Of a stretch of DNA of 64,000 nucleotides, positions 23,821-35,681 are shown piece by piece. Source of the stretch: Kudoa neothunni (Eukaryota; Cnidaria); NCBI GenBank assembly GCA_964304625.1, contig OZ199840.1, positions 558,001-622,000 on the forward strand. The letters run 5' to 3'. A program made the translations under genes and the position numbers. Numbering within the stretch: the first letter of the stretch is position 1; every line of letters starts with the position of its first letter. The notes beneath the pieces were generated by a model that saw nothing but the letters and a program-made list of their open reading frames with translations, was not told the DNA's origin and did not search any database.

Positions 23821-25024
23821 ATGAAAAATTATGAATTCGATTTGACTCCATATGATCCAGAGGAGGTGGTTATATGCCCATATTATGATCAACATCAAAT
23901 GCCTGCCAAAAGATTACCTTATCATATGAAAAAATGTCATGAGGTGGAATAATAATGCACATGTAGTTTTTTTAATTGATTCGTTCTATTGTTAGCGATA
24001 TGGAGGTGATGAATATACGAATTGTCCGATGAATCGTAGACATGTAATTCGTTCCTCTGAATTGAAATCACATTTATTAAACTGCCCCAACAAAGTAAAG
24101 TTCTTACTCTCTTATTTGCCGGACTATTTGTTGTTACATCTAATTTCGATTTAGAGTGTTATTATCAAATTAACAGAAGGTATCTACAGTTGATTTTGTG
24201 TTGGTATACATTTTTTATTAGAGATACCGGAAGATTTTTATCTACAACAATCACAAAATAACGCCAAGTTTGAGTTGAATGAAGAAGATGAATGGGGAAA
24301 TGGTAATTTTTCCGTTGATAATTGTAGGTGACGCTGTAACATCGAATTTAGAATCTTCCGCCAACAACCAAAACAACAACAATGATACATCTCTATGTTC
24401 GGCCACAGATCCAATTGAAATACATCCGTCTTTGGTGTAAGCTATTCGTTTAACCAATTTTGGTCATAGTAATAGTGTTCTAACGAGTTGTTAGCAATTC
24501 GCCAACTGCCTATGTATACCAACTTTCACAAGAGGTTCAAACAATGCTGTTGAATGCAGCGTATAAGTATTTGCCTGATGTACCGTTAAATTTGAGACGT
24601 ATTTTTTTGATACTTGTTGGAGTTGTTTGGAGGTTGACGTTATTTTTTGTAGGTGATTTCAAATCGCTACTAAATATGTATTGCCAGATGTCTCGCGTCA
24701 AAAGTCCCACCTATTTTGAAGTGAGCGACCCAAAAAAACGCTTTGGAAACTACGCTAGCAAATGTATCGCGTTCAATCGCAATTTCTACAGTTCTGCAAG
24801 GTGCACCACGTTAATGCAGTCGCAACAAGATTCTGCAAAATGGGCGCTATTATTTGCCTTCATCAAAGCCGGTAGTAGTTTGATGAGTAGAAATCAATTA
24901 TAAACCAGTTACTTTAATAGCTCCAAAGGACATCTACGATGAATTTAATAAATTAGAAACAGCCAATCAAACATCTAACAAATCAACTGAAGTTGGTGGG
25001 CCAGCGTTTAAAACAGCCCAATAA
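23821..25024 (+). CDS. GTSF1-like double CHHC zinc-finger protein with long C-terminus
   Basis: GTSF1 proteins bind PIWI-clade Argonautes and promote piRNA-guided slicing or silencing. Finger 1 is CPYYDQHQMPAKRLPYHMKK followed by C, with spacing C-x5-H-x9-H-x3-C at residues 20-40. Finger 2, from exon 2, is CPMNRRHVIRSSELKSHLLN plus C with the same spacing. An acidic stretch with a lone Trp (NEEDEWGNG) follows, like the PIWI-binding acidic/aromatic tail of the family. Eight exons (23821-23943, 23996-24094, 24155-24179, 24222-24302, 24328-24436, 24495-24598, 24653-24871, 24909-25024) join without any frame conflict to about 291 residues. Known GTSF1 proteins have about 170. The extra ~140 residues (VYQLSQEVQTMLLNAAYKYL, NMYCQMSRVKSPTYFEVSD, WALLFAFIKAVTLIAPKDI) are unlike anything I know. 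The intron at 24303-24327 is only 25 nt. Confidence 0.82.
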
Positions 25025-25554
25025 TTATTGCTCTTTATTTTTTCAAAATTCATGTTTCATCACAAAACATTTAGACGATTTGTTTTTGTCAGCTTTGTAT
25101 ATAATTAATTACAGTTTTTGAAATTTATGTTAAAATTAAATGGGACCTATTATTATCGATTGAAACTTTGTTACGCTCGTAAATAGTTGTTATGGTTTTT
25201 TGTCGTACTCTAGTTTTATTCTCCTTATTCTCCTTATTGTGAAAAATGATTTATATAATAATTTTTCAAACAAAAGTATCTCTGCTAATTCTACGTATTG
25301 TAAGAGTTACGTAATTTTTGAGCAACTGCTGATTAATCCAAGCGTAGATAAACATTGAGCTAACATGTTGCAATAAATTTCCTGGTGCATCTAATGTACA
25401 CATAAATTTTTTTGTTTACAAGATAAACATGGAGTTGAGCTTGCTATTTCGGATAGATTATGGGGTTCTGGTTTGTTAAGCTGCTTTCACGGACGCTGTA
25501 AGTGCCGCATCCAGCTACATGTAGCTCCTTGCCCTATCATTTTCTATAGTATAA
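25025..25554. other. 3' flank of the GTSF1-like gene
   Basis: AT-rich. No coding sequence or repeat seen until the hAT end at 25555. Confidence 0.4.
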
Positions 25555-27336
25555 CAGTGTTTCCTAAACTTTTCTAGCCGTGACCCATATTTTTTCAAAC
25601 AATATCCGGTGGCCCACTTAGATATTGTGTTTACTGGAATTAAAAGTTATTTTTTAAATTATATTTATATCCAGTATTATATATGATAATTTAAATTGTA
25701 TGCATTATCATAAATATTTTTACTCTGTTAATCTAAAAATATTATTTGGCACTAATTTAACCAGACTTTTAAAACAATAATATTTCACTTGAAACCAATA
25801 TTATTAAACCATCATGTTACTCTACTCCTGTATCGATTTATCACTGGGCTTTTTAATGATTTTAATTATTTGCGTATAATTTTTCTGTTTATAATATTTT
25901 TCATTAGTTATTTTTACATAAATGGTTTTCGGACTCAATGATATCATCAATAAAAATTTAAATATTACTGGTATTTATTAACTTGTTGCCTCCATATTCA
26001 ATGCAATCAACACAAAATATGTTTTTATATATATACATTTCTCTCTATCAATGTAAAATATTTAGCATCTTTAATTTTTTTTATTTTAAATTAAATAAAT
26101 AATAATGTTCCATGTCTTTCATAATAATCGGGAGTTCATTCTAATTCATGAAAAAGCGCATGGTGCATTTACAATATATTGGTTATTATCGTAAAATATG
26201 TTTTTGTTCGACGTGTGGTATATAAGAAATGCAATAGTTTGATCCAAAAACAAATTTCTTAGTTTGCAATTTTTTGAAATTAATTTTGGAGTTAAAACGA
26301 AAATATAAATTCACTATTTTCCCGTCAATTGTCATAGTAATTTAATTTTCTTGATTTAATCCGTATGTAAAATTATTAATGGGTCTAAAATATGTGAAAA
26401 AATATACATGTAATTCAAATTATTTTAAAATAATTCGTTCCAATTTTCTTCGTCAATTAGAATTTGCATATATTCCACACTTTCTTTGTGATATTTTTAA
26501 GTAAATGCACATAATTCATCATAGTTGAATCTTTCATAACCTACGTCTAGTTCCATATAATTTTCTGTTAAATATAACATTTAAAAATTTATTTCGTTAA
26601 TCATACATAATATGACTGACATATAAGGATCGTAAAAAATATCATTTGGATGGGCGGATTATATTTTGATGAATAGCTACAAGCACATTACTTCGTGTAA
26701 TAAAAGTCTTTAATTTCATGTAAACTGATGTTATGAACTAACAAAATTCTTTCTTTAGAAAACTTTCAGATGGATAATCCTTATAATTTCTAGATTTGAG
26801 ATTTTAATAGCTTATTTTAATGTTCAGTATGTTCTCTCTCGAAATGCTCGCTTTACGTTAATATTTTTTGAATAGTTGCATTCAAGTATCAAATAAGTAA
26901 AAATTGAAAAATTTATGAACTCACACCGCTTTGGGTCATTAAATTAAATAGGTCAAAGAAATACGTGAATAGTTACGTGTCTAAAATTTAATGAATAGAA
27001 AAATTAACTCATATCTCCGTCTGATTTGTATCTAAATGAATTTTCGTTTGTAGCAAAAACAAACGAACGAATGAATATTGCCTACTTAGGAAACGTGTCG
27101 ACCGTTCCCCATCTTTATATATGCTCTGCTACTCATGAAACAACAATATGTAACTTAATTAAATATAGTATTTATATTATACCAATATATCTTAATTCCA
27201 AAAACTAAATAATACTCTCCATTTCAAGGACATCCAGTACAGCATGTGCCCGTATTTTTCTGCGCCCTCCAAATAAGTCAGAAAATTTTTCATGATCCAC
27301 AAAAAATCTTTCATGACCCTAGGTTGGGAAACATTG
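25555..27336. mobile_element. hAT-type DNA transposon, decayed
   Basis: The left end CAGTGTTTCCTAAAC is mirrored at the right by GGGAAACATTG. Subterminal sequence also mirrors: TGACCC near both ends, and TTTTTCA/TGAAAAA. CAGTGTTTCC-type ends are characteristic of hAT elements. The flanks share CTATAGTA, but not directly abutting the ends, so the 8-bp duplication is unclear. The minus strand near 26450-26570 reads LDVGYERFNYDELCAF and KESVEYMQILIDEENWNEL, a plausible transposase relic. No long frame remains. Size 1.78 kb. Confidence 0.6.
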
Positions 27337-28530
27337 TTCTATAGTAAAATAAAGGAATATAACCCATTAAACATCCTTTCTTAAACCTTACCCCTTTAAA
27401 TGTATTGAATCCATGGATCGTAAGATTTTTATTACCCAATACGTCTCTAAATATTCAAGTGTCTAATCAGACTATCCTCGCTGGATCTAACTGTAATATC
27501 AGGGCATCACACACAGTTATAAACGGATGATACGGTGTTTCATCGAATATAAGACAAGTCATTTTTTTTATTTCCTAGGTAGCATTTAGTCATATTTGTG
27601 CCGGACAAAATTTCAATATGCATTATTTAACTCATATAACCGAATAAATTTTTTTTCTTAAAATAAATAAAATAATATTTTTATTTAATGAAATATGACA
27701 TAGAATATATAATTTGACGAGTGTGTTTATCTTTTCCTTAAAATGAAGATTAGATGGTAATCGAATGTTAATATCCAGGTGTTTAATGATTTTTTCATCA
27801 TTAAAATTCTTATTATTATTAACTATCAAAAAAATTATATTGTTAGGGATATTTTGTTATATAAGTTAGAATATCCAGATTTTGAGTATTTTACTAGGTT
27901 TTATACTTAAAATTAACTCAAAAATCCACTAGGTTTTATTCTTGAGGTAGGTCTTGCGTTAAAAGCTAGCTTAAGAATACAACTAAGTTTTATTTTTTGT
28001 GATAGGCCTTATACTAAAGACTAACGCAAGACCACCATTGGGTCTTATAAACGAGGAATCATACTGTAGATTTGAAGAAATAACGAAAGAAAAAATCGAG
28101 CCACTTTTTATTGAATATAACACTACAAATTAGAGCAAAAGCTTCAGCTTAATGCAATAATATGCATATTTAGCACTGAAAAATTTCTTAACAATATTAA
28201 AATATATACATATAAACTCTCCAATTGATACATAGAAGTGAGGATTAAACTCACATTTTATTTAGACCATAACTCAATGACGCCCACATTAATATAAATT
28301 ATTTTAAACAAAGCACAAAATATGGAAAAATCTATACAGTCATACTGAAAACTGTATTTATGAGAGTCTTTCAATTTCCTAACTTAATTATTGATAATCT
28401 TAGCAAAAAGATGTGGTTCATAAAATTTAATGTTCTATTTTAATCCGTGGAACATATGACATACGTTTCAGAGGACACAAAAGTTTATTGTAAGTAAAAT
28501 AAAATAAACTAAGTCCTAACAAATCATTAT
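27337..28530. other. 3' flank of the P450 reductase gene
   Basis: AT-rich. It contains the inverted and direct repeats at 27880-28035, described separately. No coding sequence is supported, and the 65-codon minus ORF at 27632-27829 has no motif. Confidence 0.45.
27950..28033. repeat. 12-bp perfect inverted repeat with ACTAGGTTTTAT direct repeats
   Basis: GGTCTTGCGTTA at 27950-27961 is mirrored exactly by TAACGCAAGACC at 28022-28033 across a 60-bp loop. Just upstream and inside, the motif ACTA(G/A)GTTTTAT(A/T)CTT recurs three times (about 27892, 27929 and 27982). It may be the end of an unrecognised element or a structured 3' region. Confidence 0.5.
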
Positions 28531-31500
28531 CTATTTCCAGATGTCAGATTTTATCAGTCGTTTATCTTTCAAACTTTGAATAAGCGATGAAGCTTGGCTA
28601 TCGTCCAAATTTCCGAATTTCATCATGACACGATGTATTGTGAAGTTCAATACGTAACTAAGTTTTGCCGCATCTCTATGCAGAAAATAGATGTATACTT
28701 AAATGAAAACCACTGTATAATTACCCACAAAGATAAATGCAAGCATTTTTTTGTATGAGATCCCATACAAGTGCACCTTGTTGTTCTATGAGATGATTGA
28801 CATAGATTTTCTCATCCTAAAGAGGAAACTAAATAGTTTCTATTAGTAAGAAGCTTATTTACCTGATCTCTAGAAAAAGCTACAAAAAGATCCGACAAAA
28901 TGTTCTCTTTCACGAAATAATCAAGTTCTTTGGCATATAGGAATTCAGAGTGTTTAGAACGACAACCATAGAATAAGACAACTTGACCAACTTTGTTCTC
29001 ATTGGCTATTTAATCAACCAAACCCTTGTAAAGTTCAAAACATTTTATTGATATTTATTACTGTTATTTTTTAAAAGTTCCATTCTATGTTGCAAAAATC
29101 CTACGTACGGAGCTATACCAGTGCCAATTCCTATCCATATCATTTTTGTGTTGATATTGGTAGGCAGATGGAATGCGGGATTTTTTCGTATAAAAATAGC
29201 AACATTACTACCAACATCTAGTGGACATTGTGAGGTGAAGTGAAATGCACCGAAAAATACCCTTATCGCTGAGATAATTTGTGCAAAACGCCTCTATAAT
29301 GTTTTTGAGTTTGTTCTATGGTAAAGTCCACAGTGAGGGCATCAATGTGGACAGTGTGGGGGTATTTCTATCCGATGTGTACACACAATTAAAACCTTTT
29401 GCCGTTATCTCAGGAATTTACCAATGGTGATGATGCAATGGAATAATATCGACAACACAGTCTGGGCAAGGATTCAACAATAAGATTTAGTGGAGGTTTC
29501 AACGAGGGTATCTCTTCCAATAAATCCTTCAGAGTAATATGGCATTCAATGAAATATTTTTTATAAATTTCCTTAATACGAAAAGCTGTTAGAGCAAAGT
29601 TGCACTCTATCACAATTTACATAACATGAAGAACTCGTAGCGTATTCTATTAATTGTCTATGCTCAAGGTCACTAATGTAGGGAATCAGATCGATGAGTA
29701 GATCACGAGAAACTGGCTGACCGATATCTAGATAGTGGGTGAAAGCTGAGTGAAGTGTGGTTGGACAAGGAAATGGTTTTTTTGTGGGCATATTTTCTAA
29801 ATGCATTTCAAAATTCAAATTTTATTTTAAATTAATTAACACAATTAATCATTAGATGTAAACTTTAACCCTTTCATGCCCAATTTTTTTGCGGCCTAAA
29901 AATAATATATTATGCAAAAATGATTAGTTATAACGATTTAAAAAGTTAAAATGTTCGAAAGTATTTTTATCTATTATCATCAAATGTCATCAAATTACAA
30001 GAAAAAAGAAAATTAAATAAAAATCATATTTACAAGCATCATAACCACGTACAAATTTCACGTTGCCTTTAAAATGCGCTGAAAATTTATTTTTTAATAG
30101 ATTTGTAAACAATGGCTTAGTACAATCAATATGCTTACATCGATCAATTTTGTGCATACGCACCAAGAAAATATATTAACTTCTCATTTTCGAAACTGTT
30201 CCATATCAAAAAATATTTAAAGTCTTTAAAGAGATATACGAAATACTGAATTTTAGCATATAAAAATATCTAAAACCCTTTAAATTAAGATAGAACAGAT
30301 CAAGTTTTAGCACATAAAATTATTTAAGGCTGAAGCTCTTAAAAAGAGGTACAATAGACTGAGTTTTAGTCTATATATTTTTTTTATTGAAGTCGATATA
30401 TTATACAATTAATAATAATGACTTATTATATAATACACAAAAATAATCCCTTCATAAACTTTTTTAAATATGAATATTTTGCGATAATGACATATCGCAT
30501 TCTAACAAAAATCTTTTATGGAATAAATTACGATTATGCATAAAAACAAATTATATTGTTTATAAAGGCGCCATTTAAAATTTTTAATTGCGTGTTCTCG
30601 TATTATAATTCATTAAAATAATTATTAATCTTTTTAGAAATAATTTATTTTAAAGATAATACAGAGAAAATAATTCAAATAATGTGCTATGGAAATGCAA
30701 TTTTTTCTCTTTTTCATTTAAAATTTAAATGAAGCATTGGACAGGAATGGATTAAATAACTACATTCAATCTCAGTGAGTACACTGATGAATTGCGTTTG
30801 GGTAATTAGACAAAGACAACATTTACCATCATTCGACACCATATCTATTACTTGATCGAGGTCAACATCTAACAGTTCGGTCAGTCTTTTAACCATAAGA
30901 GTATCATTTGTTGGATAGATTCCAAGGTGATCACCAGGTGAATACCTAAAGAATAATTGCACACTTTATTTTATTCTACAACTAACCTAATTGAACTATT
31001 CTCGATGCTTAGTTCTACATGAAAGCAACATCGCGAACTGATTTTGGAATCGAAACAGTTTTCGAACGATACAACTCGCGCGAGTAAAGGGTTTTTCATA
31101 TTGTAAGGTCTAGATTGGTTGAAATCGACGTGATAAAAATCTTGATACTACAGCCAAATAGTTACTTTCGTTGATTGTTCAATGATCCGTTTTTGAATAT
31201 TTCACCAGTGTAAATTTTCTCAGGAAGATTATTTTTACAAACTTCTAATGAATATTCGTATTCTATTCTACAAAAAAAAGCTCAAGCCAAACCGCACAAA
31301 TATAAATATAATAAGAATAGCTAAAACATTTGTTGATCGATCGATCGATCATTCAAACATACAAGGACAACACTTGATTTGATGTAATTGTGTAATCATT
31401 TTCGATTTTGGTCATAAGTTTGTTTTTCCACTCAATAAACGTTGCTTCTTGATCAGCGGATGCGTCACTATCCACTCGAGTAAGAATGTTTCTTGCGCCT

Positions 31501-32289
31501 AATTGTCGCATCATTTTATCGATACGTCGTGCGAATGCATTGAAGTGATCATAATTTCTATCCCCAAGTCCAAATATCTACAATAGCAACATCAACTTAT
31601 GAGATGTTCACCGTGTTCTGTCAAATTAACTACACAGTAATTCAGATTTCTTAATGTGATTGAATTCGAATTGCGCTTATAAGCATTTTCAAGCCATTTC
31701 TCCATGCCAATTCCACTGTCTGGAGCATCCCCCGCCCCTGTGGTCGATAAAATCAATATTAAAATATTCGAATCCAGCTCAATCCAATCGTTCTATTTTA
31801 AAATAAAGGTCTCATTTCTGAACAACTACTTACAAAACTATAGTTGGATGCATCGAATAGCTCACAAAAAATGTTATTCAGCTGAAGTGTTCGTCGAGTG
31901 GATCTTGCGAATTTGGCTCCTGTATTTGTCTGTGAAGCGTATATAATGTGTAGTTTGTTGATATCCTGTTTAGAATGGTTGCTATCGGACGTGTGGATTG
32001 TAATTTCTGTAATTCGTTCGGCAAGTGATTTCTCGTTGTTCCAATTTTTCACAATATTTTTCAAAACACTTAAATTATTATCATTTTCTGAGACACGACG
32101 TGGTTGCCTTGTTTTCGTATCCATTGGAGGGAGTTTTTTCCATAAATTCTTATATAGTTTCCATACTGTAACTCCCACAACTAATGTGCAACAACCGTAT
32201 AACACTCTGAAAACAAACTATTAAATTTATTTCATGAGTATTCGATACATTTGAGAGGTTAATTTTTTTGAGCACCAAAATGAGTCCAT
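28531..32289 (-). CDS. POR: NADPH-cytochrome P450 reductase
   Basis: This ER-anchored diflavin enzyme passes electrons from NADPH through FAD and FMN to P450s. Fourteen exons can be traced. Exon 1 begins at 32289 and joins over a 42-nt intron to give MDSFWCSKKLTSQIVLYGCC and the N-terminal membrane anchor (CCTLVVGVTVWKLYKNLW). The FMN domain shows IIYASQTNTG, ILSTTGAGDAPDSG and IFGLGDRNYDHFNAF. The linker/FAD domain shows KIYTGEIF, RYSPGDHLGIYPTND, KKPFPCPTTLHSAF and RYYSIASSPL. The NADPH domain shows IWIGIGTGIAPYVGF, VLFYGCRSKHSEF, VAFSRDQDEKIYVNHL and ACIYLCGDAA. It ends SDIWK, keeping the penultimate-type Trp that stacks on FAD. Introns are 40-95 nt, except one of 1030 nt (29797-30826). 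About 700 residues. Within the NADPH domain (about 29268-29290) the frame shifts by one missing base, which no intron explains. Confidence 0.9.
30229..30376. repeat. Degenerate ~58-bp tandem repeat in P450 reductase intron
   Basis: Two and a half copies of a unit with (A/G)AT..A...A(G/C)T(G/C)AGTTTTAG(C/T)(A/C)(T/C)ATAAAA lie inside the single long intron of the reductase gene. The copies are quite diverged. No function is evident. Confidence 0.5.
30487..30597. repeat. Dispersed ~110-bp repeat, copy A
   Basis: It shares TTATGGAATAAATTACGATT, ATGCATA, GGCGCCATTTAAAA and TTTTTAATTG with the reverse complement of 58977-59075, in the same order and spacing. This copy lies in the long intron of the P450 reductase gene. 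Superfamily unknown. Confidence 0.55.
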
Positions 32290-33170
32290 GGCGTGCTATC
32301 CATCACTGACTATTGATGCGGATATTTTTAATCCTAAATGGCATCTACGCTTGCGCGACTCCGTTTTTAATCGCGTCAATTCCTATTTATAGTTGATTTA
32401 TTTAACTCAAATTATAGAATTTGATGTATTTAATTATTTTTAACCTCTTACAGTGTCCGTGATGGGCCAACATTATTTTACTATAGTAAAAACTCCACTC
32501 ACGCGGATATTTTGATACGTCTCTAAATCTAAAGCCACTTTCGGGATGATTGTTCACATCTTGGCATGCGAAGATGAAAAAATAATTTATGTTTAAAATT
32601 TTTGAAATGATAATTTTGTTGGTCAAGATAGTAATATTTTTTTATACATTTCTATGATGATTTCATCGTAGCTAAACTTGCACTATAATTAATTATTGTG
32701 TGGATTTATGCAATTTTTAATCATGAATAATATTTGTTTTGTCGATTTTTTCAAATATAATTAAAAATGTTAGGTTTATTATACTATAATGAAGATAGAA
32801 AATTTATAAGGAGCTATCTAATCTTTTTAAGAAAGTTATACATTTGACTGGGATTACTTTAATAACCAAGACTGATGTATAAAGGGGTTCAAACATCAAT
32901 CATTAGAAAATCTAATAATTGAAATATTTTGAACTTTATGGCTTACTCATTATAATTCTCTAAATCAGCTGAGTGTGTTTTAAGGTAATTAATTCAATTT
33001 ATAGTGGATTTTTTTACGCAGAATTTAATAAAAAAATAGTGGTAACTTTTGCATATTTTTCTATAGATTTGATAGTAGATAAAAATTATGTTATTCCTCC
33101 AATATAATATCCAAACATGAATAGATTTTCATAATAATTAAATGGATTTCAAGTAGAACATTAATAATAT
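32290..33170. other. Upstream region of P450 reductase
   Basis: AT-rich. A GC-richer island at 32285-32395 next to the reductase start may be its promoter. The 74-codon minus ORF at 32402-32626 shows no motif. Confidence 0.4.
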
Positions 33171-33493
33171 CTAGTTAGAGAGTAAATTTGAAGACGGATT
33201 GGATTATGTATTTCGAAGGGAGTTTTATAATACATATAATTTACTTGAATATATTGCTGCCCGGATTAAACATTTTTTTATGGCATGAATAAAGAATTTC
33301 TGCCACTTTGATGAGTTTTTCAAAAATAATACAAGTAAATCTTCTGCATCTCTCTGCAGAGGTAAACGAAAGTGACAGAACTGGATTAGGATATTTGTCA
33401 CAATTTATGAATATTTTAATTGAAATTGGAATAAATATATTGCCGATTTCAATGTATGGACCTTTGTACAACACGGAGACGCCATACGATTAG
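33171..33493 (+). CDS. Possible coding segment of unknown protein
   Basis: The plus strand reads LESKFEDGLDYVFRREF - LLEYIAARIKHFFMA, then an in-frame TGA, then IKNFCHFDEFFKNNT. A 25-nt intron (33335-33359, ending in a pyrimidine run and CAG) joins this in phase to KVNESDRTGLGYLSQFMNIL - LPISMYGPLYNTETPYD and a stop. The protein-like character on both sides of the TGA is striking. The TGA may be real (a short ORF or pseudogene), an assembly error, or avoided by an alternative 92-nt intron from a GTATTT donor. I do not recognise the family. The overlapping minus ORF at 33241-33474 is probably its shadow. Confidence 0.35.
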
Positions 33494-34783
33494 TTACCCA
33501 AATGCGGTATTAAACCTCGTTTTGTATTTGTGGAACACCAATTTATTCATCGTTCTCTGGAAAGTTAAACAACAATTATGTAAAAGAATTGTAATATGCC
33601 ATTTGTCTACTGGAAGGCGAGGTTTTAATTAATATTTAAACAATTTTGACTATTTGTGGAGGCTAATAAAATTTCTAGACCTTAATAACGAATATTGATA
33701 TGAGTAAATAACGATTAAGCGCATCAGATCAATAAGGGGCATGTTTAAATCATTATCTTTGCCATTTTAAATCTATTTTTAATTGATTAATCTCATTAAA
33801 AAATATAATTAATAGAGAAGAATAAGAACAGAATAAAATGTTAAAATTTAAAAAGATTGTTACTCCAACCCTCTTAGAATTATTTAATTTCTAACTATCA
33901 ACACAATTCCGGTATTTCTATAGTTTTCTTTTCAATCATTTTTCTAAAATTAATTTTTCAATTACATAATTATGTTCAGTTTACAAACTTCATTCACCAT
34001 CCCTGTCCGGAGCGAGGTCCGCGTGGATCCCAGTTCGACTGGTTTGAATCTAATTTTCGATAGACAAATCTAAACTATCCGTAAATTTCGGAATTTCTCC
34101 AAAAATTTACAACACTTGGAATGACATAAAAATAATTCATTTCCAAAAATTATTATTATCGGCTAATTTTAATGATTTTTGAACCTTAAGAGACAAAAAT
34201 ATGCTTCGTTTTTAAGGAAAACACATAGCATATACTGAGAAAAAATATTTTTCTCTTATAATTATAGATTTAAAGATTTTGGATGTAATATTTAATTGAG
34301 TAAATGATGAATCTTGACTTAGTGTAGAATTTCATCGCGGATTACCGAGTCTTAATCCCAAAATAACTTATCTAATTTTCATATTTATTTTTCGTTGCTA
34401 TATGCTTGTCGCTAGAAGCATGTAAGTGGTTTCTCCGTTAAACTTTTACTTTTAATAATTTAGATTATAAGGAGAATCAATAAAGTAGTTTAAATGTAGT
34501 TTTCTTTTGTTTAAGTTAACTTCATGGTTATGAAAACATACGTCTTATATTATTAAATTTATAGGGGAAATTATTTTAAATAGAGCAATATAGTGAAAAT
34601 TAAATATTACATAACAGAAATAACAAATTTGGCCTGAAAAAGATCGTATAAATCAAATATCAATGGTTAATTTAAACTATGCCTTTTATATATGCCTTAA
34701 AAATTACGGTAAATGACAAATTAGAGCCAAGACGCCTTAATTTATTCGATTTATTCGATTTATTCAATTTAATCCGTTTATTG
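33494..34783. other. AT-rich intergenic region with a GC-rich palindromic island
   Basis: 33998-34050 is strikingly GC-rich for this window (CCTGTCCGGAGCGAGGTCCG) and contains the palindrome CCAGT-TCG-ACTGG. A 9-bp direct repeat (ATTTATTCG, three copies) lies at 34739-34767. No exon seen. Confidence 0.45.
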
Positions 34784-34978
34784 TTAATTTGTTGTTTCCA
34801 ATTTCATACGATAGTGTGGCCCCTGTACCTGTCCGTTCGGATCAATTTTACCTATGACTTCTTCTTTTGAGGTGATTTTCATTTTGCAAATTACTTCGTT
34901 TTCAGTTAAAGTATGTTTAATTTTAATTTTTGTACCATTGAATTCTTTCTTAATTTTAAATAGCCGATATTTGTGCAT
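34784..34978 (-). CDS. Small unrecognised ORF, 64 residues
   Basis: The frame runs from ATG at 34978 to TAA and reads MHKYRLFKIKKEFNGTKIKI then HTLTENEVICKMKITSKEEV then GKIDPNGQVQGPHYRMKLET. The balanced mix of charged and hydrophobic residues and the GKIDPNGQVQGPHYR turn look protein-like, unlike the Lys/Ile/Asn-rich chance ORFs around it. No family recognised. It might be one exon of a larger gene. No signal peptide or membrane span. Confidence 0.35.
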   Translation of the reverse strand: MHKYRLFKIKKEFNGTKIKIKHTLTENEVICKMKITSKEEVIGKIDPNGQVQGPHYRMKLETTN

Positions 34979-35100
34979 TATGGGTCTCTGTTTTGAAGCC
35001 TACTAACGATCCTTAATCAATTTAATTGCCTATTCACAACATCTTATAAATAGTTGAAAAATTGTTTAAAGTCTGATGCTAAGAAATTAAAGACCATTAA

Positions 35101-35355
35101 GACAATTTTTTTCTGGGGTCAATGCCCCATCGGAACGCGTGTGATTTTTTGGCGCGCAATACAGACAAGGCTAATGTGTTGAGATAAATATTTTTAATTT
35201 CTCACGTAAGAAAATTATTCTTTACGCATTTTTTCCGTATTATAGAGAAGTTAAGGAAGATAATATTCAATTTGTTATATTAAATTAATTGCAAGATGAT
35301 GGTCCATTTGCTAAGTATGGTATTTGGATCGACGCCCCCCAAACTTTTATTAGAG
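35101..35355. mobile_element. 255-bp TTAA MITE
   Basis: It lies between TTAA at 35097-35100 and TTAA at 35356-35359. The left end has GGGGTCAATGCCCC near its start. The right end, read inward, has CTCTAATAAAAGTTTGGGG. The poly-T/A then GGGG arrangement is inverted between the two ends. It is too short for any transposase. Confidence 0.4.
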
Positions 35356-35681
35356 TTAAACATATCTTAATACAAATAGCTAATTTATTACTCAGAATTT
35401 GCGGTAATATAATTAAAATAGAAATTAAAATGAAAATGCCGATCTATATATGGTATTAATATATGATATAATATATGGTGTAATTGGAATCTATTTAACA
35501 TTTTATTTATTATATAACAAATCAAAATAGTGACAAGCTGTTCTTCTAAATTCAAAGCGTTATTTGGTGATAGATATTTTTATGAAAAATTCATTCAATT
35601 AAATATGTATAACTATTACTGTATATGAAGTAAAAATTAGACAATCCATAAAGTTTTTTATTGAATTTTATTTGACTTTAA

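Noticed and set aside
31110-31165. An 18-nt intron in the P450 reductase gene
   Set aside because: The short version gives the wrong phase. The CTAG 38 nt further gives a 56-nt intron and restores the conserved N-Q-x-PYNMKNP junction.
33171-33493. Selenocysteine recoding of the in-frame TGA
   Set aside because: No Cys/Sec redox motif surrounds it, no SECIS-like hairpin was noticed downstream, and simpler explanations exist.
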